A DNA stretch of 5,669 nt from Chloroflexota bacterium (lineage in GTDB: Bacteria > Chloroflexota > Dehalococcoidia > Plut-88900). Shown here piece by piece: positions 1-4,349 of the stretch; position 1 is the stretch's first letter; every line of letters starts with the position of its first letter. The stretch is from NCBI GenBank assembly GCA_022566235.1, contig JADFJI010000164.1:1-5669 (forward strand), in the 5' to 3' direction. The notes below the pieces were generated by a model. That model saw only the letters and a program-made list of their open reading frames with translations. It made no database searches and had not been told where the DNA came from. Position numbers and translations under genes: made by a program.

Positions 1-755
1 CCCAGGAGCATGACCTGGAGAATTCGAGCCCCAGACCCTCCGATCATGACATAGGTGCCGTGGGGACTTAATGCTCGCTTGTAATCGAACATTGAACGAG
101 ATGCCACAACATCAAGAATCAGGTCGTACTGCTGTCCATTTTTGGTGAAATCCTCAATCGCAAAATCTATGACATGGTCCGCGCCGAGCGAGCGTATCAT
201 GTCGAACTTCCTCGCGCTGTCCACACCAGTCACTTCGGCCCCAAGATTTTTCGCAATCTGGATCGCAAACGTACCCACGCCACCGCCGGCGCCATTCATC
301 AAAACTTTATGCCCCGGCCGAATCTCAATCTTGTCGCGCAGTCCCTGCAGCGCAAGGAGCCCCGCTTGGGGTACCGCCGCCGCTTCCTCGAATGTCATGC
401 TGGTCGATTTCAGTGCTAATGCATTTTCACGACCGCAGACATACTCGGCGAAACCGCCCCAACCGCAGCCAGATAGGTCCCCGTATACCTCATCGCCCGG
501 CTGAAACTGCTTTACCTTTCTGCCAACCGCTTCAACTCGCCCCGCTATATCGGAACCCGGTATCGTATACTTTGGCTTGAACAACCCCCACATACGTACT
601 ACAGGCCTGCCTCTCAGGAGATCCCAGTCCCATGAATTTATGGATGCCGCATGAACTTTGACCAACACTTCATCGTCCCTAGGGGTCGGTTTTTCGACCT
701 CTTCAAATCCGAGAACATCGGGCAAGCCGTATTTGTGGTAGACAATTGCTTTCAT
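1..755 (-). CDS. Zinc-independent MDR-family NAD(P)-dependent oxidoreductase (quinone oxidoreductase type), C-terminus cut by window edge
   Basis: The minus frame starting at 755 runs 251 codons without a stop and leaves through the left edge, so roughly the last quarter of a ~330-residue protein is missing. It begins MKAIVYHKYGLPDVLGFEEV, the usual start of medium-chain dehydrogenases/reductases of the COG0604 type. Residues 1-130 are the GroES-like domain: PGSDIAG (about 67-73) replaces the GHE zinc motif of alcohol dehydrogenases, and the four-Cys structural zinc cluster is absent, so it should be zinc-free. The Rossmann fold has NGAGGGVG at 154-161, then EVTGVDSARK at 174-183 and SLGADHVIDF near 188-197. 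Family members reduce C=C or C=O bonds of quinones or enals using NAD(P)H in the cytoplasm; the substrate cannot be read from sequence. D179 at the end of the second beta strand may favour NADH, which is inference. A GGGGA Shine-Dalgarno-like sequence at 763-767 lies 7 nt from the ATG and supports this start. Confidence 0.9.
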   Translation of the reverse strand, partial: MKAIVYHKYGLPDVLGFEEVEKPTPRDDEVLVKVHAASINSWDWDLLRGRPVVRMWGLFKPKYTIPGSDIAGRVEAVGRKVKQFQPGDEVYGDLSGCGWGGFAEYVCGRENALALKSTSMTFEEAAAVPQAGLLALQGLRDKIEIRPGHKVLMNGAGGGVGTFAIQIAKNLGAEVTGVDSARKFDMIRSLGADHVIDFAIEDFTKNGQQYDLILDVVASRSMFDYKRALSPHGTYVMIGGSGARILQVMLL

Positions 756-780
756 GAGAGTTTCCCCATCGCGATGCTCT

Positions 781-830
781 GAGCCGGGGTTTCCCATATC
801 AGGCCGATATGACCTGCTGTGAACCGGCTC
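781..830. promoter_or_regulatory. Nested inverted repeat upstream of the MDR gene; possible operator or leader hairpin
   Basis: Outer 7-bp arms GAGCCGG (781-787) and CCGGCTC (824-830) are exact reverse complements. Inside lie exact 6-bp arms CATATC (795-800) and GATATG (806-811), separated by 5 nt. The element starts 26 nt upstream of the dehydrogenase start codon, where a repressor site or an mRNA leader structure would sit. The two arm pairs are seen directly; the regulatory role is inference, and I could not identify a convincing -35/-10 pair for this gene. Confidence 0.35.
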
Positions 831-1142
831 AGCACTCGAATGGGAGGTTGTGAATTATCCTATCAAATAATCGGGGCTCCTTGTGCAGGGCCCGAATTTA
901 ACAGCCTTCGTTACTGGTTAGCTTAGTGCTGCCTAGCAGTCCCGCTCAAGGGGGTTAATCTCGGGATATGGCTTTCTCACGAAATCAGGTGTTTTTACCT
1001 GGAAACCTTACGAGCATAGGAATATCCACAAGCATGCCGAGCTTAGATAAAGACGAGCGAGCATCATTTCCTCTAATGCCGTTCCAAGGCCGTTTAATAA
1101 GTCCCATAAGCGGGAAGTGCCCCGACTCGGCTCGGGACCGGG
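831..1142. other. Gene-free spacer
   Basis: I see no credible gene here. Short frames through this stretch have no recognisable protein pattern, poor start contexts and run into the palindrome that follows. The left part should contain the promoter of the minus-strand dehydrogenase, but no strong pair of hexamers is evident. The right end (about 1110-1142) is GC-rich and leads into the repeat cluster. Confidence 0.5.
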
Positions 1143-1168
1143 GGTTTGTCCCGAGTTCGGGACAAACC
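1143..1168. repeat. Perfect 26-bp palindrome
   Basis: Arms GGTTTGTCCCGA (1143-1154) and TCGGGACAAACC (1157-1168) are exact reverse complements around a 2-nt GT centre. A partial third copy of the core, CGGGAC, occurs just upstream at about 1133-1138, so alternative pairings are possible. It lies between the divergent dehydrogenase and HD-protein genes and has no adjacent T-tract, so it is not an obvious intrinsic terminator. It resembles an intergenic palindromic (REP-like) element; whether it is dispersed in the genome cannot be seen from here. Confidence 0.6.
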
Positions 1169-1184
1169 TAATTTCTTCCCCCTT

Positions 1185-1222
1185 CCTGGCCAGGCCTGTC
1201 CTGAGTCCCATCGAAGGGATGG
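1185..1222. repeat. Short repeat-like segment next to the palindrome
   Basis: CCTGGCCAGG (1185-1194) is a 10-bp palindrome. It is followed by CCTGTCCTGAG and TCGAAGGGATGG, which look to me like a degenerate form of a short spacer repeat (CCTGTCCTGAG...TCGAAGGG) found widely in metagenomic Chloroflexota-like contigs. The palindrome is seen directly; the relation to a dispersed repeat comes from memory and is unverified. Confidence 0.3.
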
Positions 1223-1258
1223 TCGAAAGTGTTATTGAATGATCTCCCACACCTGGCG

Positions 1259-1287
1259 TTGCCCTGGGAAAGATTTCGTACTAGACT
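1259..1287 (+). promoter_or_regulatory. Candidate sigma-70 promoter for the HD-domain gene
   Basis: TTGCCC (1259-1264) and TAGACT (1282-1287) are separated by exactly 17 nt. They place a start site near 1294, giving a 5' leader of about 20 nt that still contains the Shine-Dalgarno sequence. Both hexamers are imperfect matches, so this is a plausible rather than a strong promoter. Confidence 0.35.
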
Positions 1288-1314
1288 GGTGGGACTCGAT
1301 GCTAGAGGAGAATC

Positions 1315-1878
1315 ATGACCACTACGAAGAAAGCCACCTACACAAGGATGGACCAGAGCACCCCCGAAGACTGGGCCTCGGACGATAGCTACAGAGAGCA
1401 GAACCTGAAGCACCTCCCGGACTCGGTGATGGCGATGCTCAAGCAGCTCCGGGAAAAGGCGACCGGCGAATCCATGAACGGGTACGACCACTCCTTGCAG
1501 ACGGCCACCCGGGCCTACGACGACGGCGCCGATGACGAGACCATCTTCATCGCCCTGCTCCATGACATAGGCCAGGTCGTATCCGAGGAGAACCACTCGG
1601 AGGTGGCGGCCGCCATCCTTCGGCCCTACATCTCCGATAGGTCACACTGGATAGTGCAGCATCATGGCATATTCCAGGGATACTACTTCTGGCATCACAT
1701 AGGGAAGGACCGCAACGCCAGGGACGCTTACCGGGACAATCCCTACTTCGATGCCTGCGTCCAGTGGTGCGACAAATACGACCAGCGGGCCTTCGACCCC
1801 AACTACCCCACCAAACCCCTGGAGTTCTTCGAGCCCATCGTGCGTCGAGTCTTTGGGCGGGAGCCCTGGCCCACCTAA
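1315..1878 (+). CDS. HD-domain protein, PhnZ/TmpB-like (putative mixed-valent diiron oxygenase or phosphohydrolase)
   Basis: A 187-residue soluble protein. AGAGGAG at 1304-1310, 4 nt before the ATG, fixes the start. HD-fold metal residues are in order: H59 in YDHSLQ, H83-D84 in ALLHDIG, H94 in NHSEVAA, H116/H117 in VQHHG, and an Asp near the end of the last helix, most likely D156 in KYDQ (D161 of RAFD is the alternative). The spacing and the HSLQ and ALLHD blocks resemble PhnZ, an oxygenase that cleaves the C-P bond of 2-amino-1-hydroxyethylphosphonate, and TmpB. These enzymes use a six-ligand diiron site rather than the plain HD phosphohydrolase site. Database homologues of this kind are usually just called HD phosphohydrolases. 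The tail, with FWHHIG (125-130), DKYDQRAFDP (153-162) and PLEFFEP (168-174), looks like its own subgroup. No phosphonate gene lies nearby, so the substrate is unknown. The HD fold is secure; the oxygenase assignment is inference. Confidence 0.88.
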   Translation: MTTTKKATYTRMDQSTPEDWASDDSYREQNLKHLPDSVMAMLKQLREKATGESMNGYDHSLQTATRAYDDGADDETIFIALLHDIGQVVSEENHSEVAAAILRPYISDRSHWIVQHHGIFQGYYFWHHIGKDRNARDAYRDNPYFDACVQWCDKYDQRAFDPNYPTKPLEFFEPIVRRVFGREPWPT

Positions 1879-2037
1879 GCCCACATCTCCCAGATCAGCC
1901 ACATAGGTCCGTCGTAATCCGGTAAAAGTGCTGCACCTTTGAGCCGCATACATGAGCACCATGGCTAGTGCGTGCGCTAGACTGGCCGCGATAGCGGGGC
2001 CTAATTCTGGATACCGCAATCTCGCTGGAGGCACTCA

Positions 2038-2481
2038 ATGGGTGAAAGCACCGACAGCCGCGCGGAGTCGTTCATTGGGACCTGGAGGCTGCTGTCCTGT
2101 GAGTTGCGGACCGCCGATGGCGATATCAGCTACCCTTATGGCCGAGACGCCAGGGGGTACATCACCTACACGGCAGACGGCTACATGTCGGTTTCCATCA
2201 TGAGCGACGGCCGGCGTAACTTTGCAGACGGCGACCTGTTAGGAGGGACTGTAGAGGAGAAGCTGGCCGCCGCCGAGAGCTACATCTCCTACTGCGGCAA
2301 GTACCAGGTCAGGGAAGACAGGGTGATTCATAACATCGAGGTCGCCTCCTTCCCAAACTTCGTCGGGGACTCCCAGGAGCGCCTCTTCCAGTTCTCCGCT
2401 GGCCGCTTGTCGCTCAGCACGGTTCCCATCCTTTTCGAGGGTAAGCAGCGGACCGCGCATGTGGTGTGGGAGCGCGTGTAA
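2038..2481 (+). CDS. Lipocalin-like domain protein (Lipocalin_5 / PF13924 type)
   Basis: A 147-residue protein, the normal length for this single-domain family. GGAGG at 2027-2031, 6 nt before the ATG, supports the start. Recognisable blocks in order: FIGTWRLLS (12-20), the lipocalin-type GxW opening; SYPYGRDARGYITYTADGYM (31-50); DLLGGTVEEK (66-75); YCGKYQV (85-91); VASFPNFVGDSQ (102-113); LSLSTVPIL (124-132); and the closing HVVWER (141-146). The family is a small beta barrel thought to bind hydrophobic ligands, but its members are mostly uncharacterised. There is no signal peptide, so it is probably cytoplasmic. It follows the HD gene on the same strand after a 159-nt gap with no clear terminator, so co-transcription is possible but not shown. 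Confidence 0.88.
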   Translation: MGESTDSRAESFIGTWRLLSCELRTADGDISYPYGRDARGYITYTADGYMSVSIMSDGRRNFADGDLLGGTVEEKLAAAESYISYCGKYQVREDRVIHNIEVASFPNFVGDSQERLFQFSAGRLSLSTVPILFEGKQRTAHVVWERV

Positions 2482-2627
2482 GCGGGGTTGCCGGATCGTT
2501 GGGAGAGCGGCCAATCCCAGTTACCGAGTAGCTCCGCCCTGCGTTCTTCGTCGAACCGGATGCCCCATCCTTCCGTCTTCGCCGAGATGACCGTTATCGG
2601 ATGCGGCCCGGGCAAACATTCTTGCCA
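2482..2627. other. Gene-free spacer leading into the direct repeat
   Basis: No credible gene. Frames exist on both strands, but none has a recognisable domain, and the long minus frame also overlaps the lipocalin gene in another register. TGGGA (2500-2504) and TCCCA (2515-2519) could form a weak hairpin after the lipocalin gene, without a T-tract. The stretch around 2520-2600 reads like non-coding repeat-associated sequence. The segment TGACCGTTATCGG near 2587-2600 is an imperfect reverse complement of CCGGATAACCGTCA inside the repeat at about 2683-2696. Confidence 0.4.
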
Positions 2628-2730
2628 TAGCCGGAGCCCCCATTGGGAGGGCCCTTGCCTGAGGCCTATCCGCCCCCACACCCCGGATAACCGTCACCCA
2701 CCTCCTGGACCCGAGCCGCGGCCGGCAAAG
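2628..2730. repeat. ~103-bp direct repeat, copy A
   Basis: This segment recurs in the same orientation at 5568-5669 with three substitutions and one 1-nt gap. It starts TAGCCGGAGCCCCCATTGGG and ends GCCGCGGCCGGCAAAG. It encodes no convincing protein but supplies the last codons and stop of the antiporter remnant on the minus strand. It has no transposase and no clear terminal inverted repeats. Its nature (REP/MITE-like dispersed repeat or a relic of a local duplication) cannot be settled from two copies. Confidence 0.9.
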
Positions 2731-2969
2731 GCATTAGAGATCATCTTAGGCACTCCCTTTATGTACTCACGCTTGGTGAAGAGCATGACCAGGGTCAGCA
2801 GCATGTAGAGGGAGGCAAGGGGCATTCCATCCAGGGAACCGGCGGAGATGCTGAAGGCGGCGGGCAGGGTGGCCACCAGCAGTATCCACTGGTTCACCTT
2901 GGAGGAGATCAGTATCGCCATCCCGTCCTGCCCTCTGCCCCGGAGAATGTCGCTTGGGATCTGTGGCGC
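2694..2969 (-). pseudogene. C-terminal remnant of a CaCA-type (Na+/Ca2+ exchanger family) membrane antiporter
   Basis: A minus-strand frame is open from a stop at 2970-2972 to the stop at 2694. Its core, GMAILISSKVNQWILLVATL, followed by PAAFSISAG, matches the C-terminal region of a subset of cation:proton/Ca2+ antiporters (pattern ISSKVNQWTLLVGTLPLAYSISAG in relatives, from memory). Upstream codons reading SDILRGRGQDG plausibly extend the similarity to about 2950, but the rest of a ~330-400-residue transporter, including both alpha repeats, is absent. After MPL (33-35 from the ATG at 2921) comes a second hydrophobic run, LASLYMLLTLVMLF, that I cannot match to the family. The last residues, AGRGSGPGGG, are encoded by direct repeat copy A, so the frame is a fusion with repeat DNA. 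There is no usable Shine-Dalgarno. It is not the same paralogue as the intact exchanger at 4350-5363. Dead remnant is the best reading; a tiny functional membrane peptide is less likely. Confidence 0.5.
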
Positions 2970-2995
2970 TCAGATCACTTCATGTCGCTCTCCGG
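2940..2995. repeat. Nested inverted repeat at the edge of the antiporter remnant
   Basis: Outer 7-bp arms CCGGAGA (2940-2946) and TCTCCGG (2989-2995), and inner 6-bp arms GATCTG (2958-2963) and CAGATC (2971-2976) around a 7-nt loop, share nearly the same centre. The octamer ATGTCGCT also occurs twice as a direct repeat (2947-2954 and 2982-2989). This could be a small palindromic element at the break where the antiporter gene was lost. There is no T-tract, so it is a poor intrinsic terminator. Confidence 0.45.
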
Positions 2996-3070
2996 ACCTG
3001 CCTCGCGGGTGGCCCTTACCCGGTACACATTGAGCATCTCACTTGGGACTCCATAGACTAGAAGTTTATG

Positions 3071-3586
3071 TCAGCGCCAGAAGACTGTGTATGAAGTGTC
3101 TACCACTTTAGTTACACGGGATGTAAATGTGTTTCCGAAATTTAGACTGTAATTCCCGCTGATTGAAGCTTTAAACGAGAACGATCGCTGTTCTCTAATC
3201 CTCGCTGGATTGACTATCGTATCGTTCGCAGGGTCTGTTATCCAAAAGTCGATATCGTTACCTAACCCGCCCCGCACCCTAATCTCACCTTCGACCCGAT
3301 TCAACGCTTCGAGGGTTATGGTTACGCTGGATACAGCCCCGGGATCTACTGTAACTATCTCTCTGTGGGTTGTAGGAGACGGCGTAGCTGTAGGATTCGG
3401 GGCCGCAGTGGGTATTGGAGCCGCAGTATTACAATTGATCAGCACCAAAGTGATGATGAAGGCGGAGAAAAGTTCTAGCCTACGGTTCCGATTTGCCCCG
3501 ATGCTACGTGATCGGTCATCGTTCTCACACGTTTTCTGCATGATGGTTTCGGTAATCACAGCCTCAATCTGCCCCCTGGTCTTCAT
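3071..3586 (-). CDS. Putative lipoprotein with a GOLD (emp24/p24-like) beta-sandwich domain
   Basis: A 171-residue frame with a basic segment NRNRR (32-36), a hydrophobic core LFSAFIITLVLI (39-50) and a Cys at 52 in the lipobox-like LINC; Asn at -1 is unusual for a lipobox. A Pro/Thr/Ala-rich linker (57-73) follows, as in surface lipoproteins. Residues ~76-169 fit the GOLD-domain pattern: VDPGAVSSVTITL (80-92), GEIRVRGGLGNDIDFWITDP (100-119), RSFSFKA (134-140), GNYSLNFGNTF (144-154) and VTKVVDTSYTVFW (158-170). Eukaryotic p24 proteins use this fold in vesicle cargo sorting; the bacterial role is unknown. The start is uncertain: the ATG at 3586 leaves an odd 31-residue prefix before the basic segment but has an AGG-containing weak ribosome site. 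The ATG at 3541 (codon 16) has no visible Shine-Dalgarno. The gene looks AT-richer by eye than its neighbours. It lies 145 bp downstream of the regulator on the same strand. Confidence 0.75.
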   Translation of the reverse strand: MKTRGQIEAVITETIMQKTCENDDRSRSIGANRNRRLELFSAFIITLVLINCNTAAPIPTAAPNPTATPSPTTHREIVTVDPGAVSSVTITLEALNRVEGEIRVRGGLGNDIDFWITDPANDTIVNPARIREQRSFSFKASISGNYSLNFGNTFTSRVTKVVDTSYTVFWR

Positions 3587-3731
3587 GGCTCAACCTATCC
3601 GGCGTAGCTTCGTCCCTCGATGTTCCCCGTGCCCTCTCCGCACTGTTTATGAGCGACCATCCAGGCAGCGTAGGAAAGTAACTCGATCGGGGAGCTGACC
3701 CCTTGGCCTACCTGGCAGACACCCGTTTTGT

Positions 3732-4073
3732 TTACAGTCCCACCCGGCGCTTGCCAGAGGCGTTCTTTTCAGCCACAGAGGCGATCTGTTCCAGCTCGCT
3801 TTGTACACGGAAGAGGAACTCCCGCATGGTGTAACCCTTGTGCTCCGGCCGTTTCATGGGCCCGTCAGGGTTCACCCGGTAGATGTTGTGCCGGCCTTTC
3901 TTTCGCACTAGAAGGTAGCCCTCTCTCCGCAGATCCTGGAGCACCCCCACCACGGTGCGCTCTGCGAGCTCCAGTTCGTCAGCGGTGGTCCGAATAGTAG
4001 TCTCGGGGTGCTCCAGCAGGCGAATGAGAACTGCCGCGTGATTAGTGAACAAAGTCCAACGCCGCTCTTTCAT
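3732..4073 (-). CDS. Small winged helix-turn-helix transcriptional regulator
   Basis: The likely start is the ATG at 4073 (113 residues): AGG of TTAGGTAG lies 8 nt upstream. The GTG at 4079 would leave only 2 nt and is disfavoured. The N-terminus RRWTLFTNHAAVLIRLLEHP (4-23) is the first helix of a MarR/ArsR-like winged helix. IRTTADELEL (27-36) and ERTVVGVLQDLRREG (38-52) form the helix-turn-helix, with the second as recognition helix. YLLVRKKGRHNIYRV (53-67) is the beta wing, and NPDGPMKRPEHKG (68-80) is a typical tail block of this small family. The last third is a short amphipathic helix followed by a basic end. It should bind DNA as a dimer in the cytoplasm; there is no ligand domain and no metal-binding Cys cluster. 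A tandem repeat and a perfect 12-bp palindrome lie in its promoter, which suggests autoregulation. It is divergent from the short ORF at 4238. Confidence 0.85.
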   Translation of the reverse strand: MKERRWTLFTNHAAVLIRLLEHPETTIRTTADELELAERTVVGVLQDLRREGYLLVRKKGRHNIYRVNPDGPMKRPEHKGYTMREFLFRVQSELEQIASVAEKNASGKRRVGL

Positions 4074-4140
4074 GACCACTACCTAAAAAGGCCCCTCTTT
4101 GCAACCACACCAACTCTGGTTCGCTACTATGGCACAATGT

Positions 4141-4168
4141 TACCTGCATTATAATACCTGCATTATAA
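4141..4168. repeat. Two tandem copies of a 14-bp unit (TACCTGCATTATAA)
   Basis: Positions 4141-4154 and 4155-4168 are identical. The second copy runs into GCATTATAATGC (4160-4171), a perfect 12-bp palindrome. The stretch lies between the regulator and the divergent short ORF and overlaps the -10 boxes of both strands, so a repressor bound here could control both directions. The repeats are certain; the operator role is inference. Confidence 0.8.
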
Positions 4169-4189
4169 TGCTATAATAAGTGTATTCAA
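4162..4189 (-). promoter_or_regulatory. Candidate sigma-70 promoter for the winged-helix regulator
   Basis: On the minus strand TTGAAT (4189-4184) and a consensus TATAAT (4167-4162) are separated by 16 nt. This predicts a start near 4155 and a leader of about 80 nt to the ATG at 4073. A second minus-strand TATAAT at 4153-4148 lacks a matching -35. The -10 box lies inside the 12-bp palindrome, consistent with autoregulation. Confidence 0.5.
4169..4177 (+). promoter_or_regulatory. Candidate extended -10 promoter for the divergent short ORF
   Basis: TGCTATAAT is a perfect extended -10 (TGn-TATAAT), which can work without a good -35. It predicts a start near 4184 and a leader of about 53 nt to the ATG at 4238. 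Two further plus-strand TATAAT hexamers (4150-4155 and 4164-4169) belong to the tandem repeat and have no matching -35. Confidence 0.45.
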
Positions 4190-4237
4190 TGCTAGGCAGC
4201 CTGTCAAGGGCCAATCTGCTGCTCTGGAGGACAAGAA

Positions 4238-4342
4238 ATGACAGTGATTCATCGAACCGACTTTCCCAACCTGTACCGTCGGGGCAATATACGAGGTATC
4301 CACGACCTTGTGGGAAGGCTCCTCCTACTGGTGTCCACGTAA
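4238..4342 (+). pseudogene. 34-codon ORF with strong expression signals; probable stump of a truncated gene
   Basis: The ORF starts at an ATG preceded by TGGAGG (4225-4230) with a 7-nt gap, downstream of an extended -10 promoter. It encodes MTVIHRTDFPNLYRRGNIRG, then IHDLVGRLLLLVST, and stops at 4340-4342, only 7 nt from the end of the convergent exchanger gene. The basic, helical character and the start of a hydrophobic run (LVGRLLLLV, 24-32) look like the N-terminus of a larger enzyme, perhaps a membrane desaturase-like protein. That comparison is a weak impression, not an identification. Good start signals, abrupt end at the next gene and the divergent regulator suggest a gene once controlled by that regulator whose 3' part was lost. 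A genuine small protein is the alternative. Confidence 0.45.
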
Positions 4343-4349
4343 GGGTGTG

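Noticed and set aside
910..960. tRNA-like segment (GGTTAGCTTAGTG followed by GGGGGTTAATC)
   Set aside because: The D-loop and T-loop resemblance is superficial: I could not form an acceptor stem or an anticodon arm around it.
1168..1596. A 142-codon minus-strand frame antisense to the HD gene
   Set aside because: It mirrors the HD coding sequence, has no family pattern and runs through the palindromic spacer.
1642..2034. A 130-codon minus-strand frame antisense to the HD gene and the spacer
   Set aside because: A shadow of the high-GC HD gene; composition typical of antisense frames and no domain match.
2328..2681. A 117-codon minus-strand frame across the lipocalin end, spacer and repeat copy A
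   Set aside because: It overlaps the well-supported lipocalin gene and repeat DNA, with no recognisable motif or ribosome site.
3655..3715. Possible terminator after the regulator gene (GGGG...CCCC hairpin on the minus strand)
   Set aside because: Only four pairs and no T-tract; too weak to call.
4141..4171. CRISPR-like array
   Set aside because: Only two abutting 14-bp copies with no spacers; this is a short tandem repeat in a promoter region.
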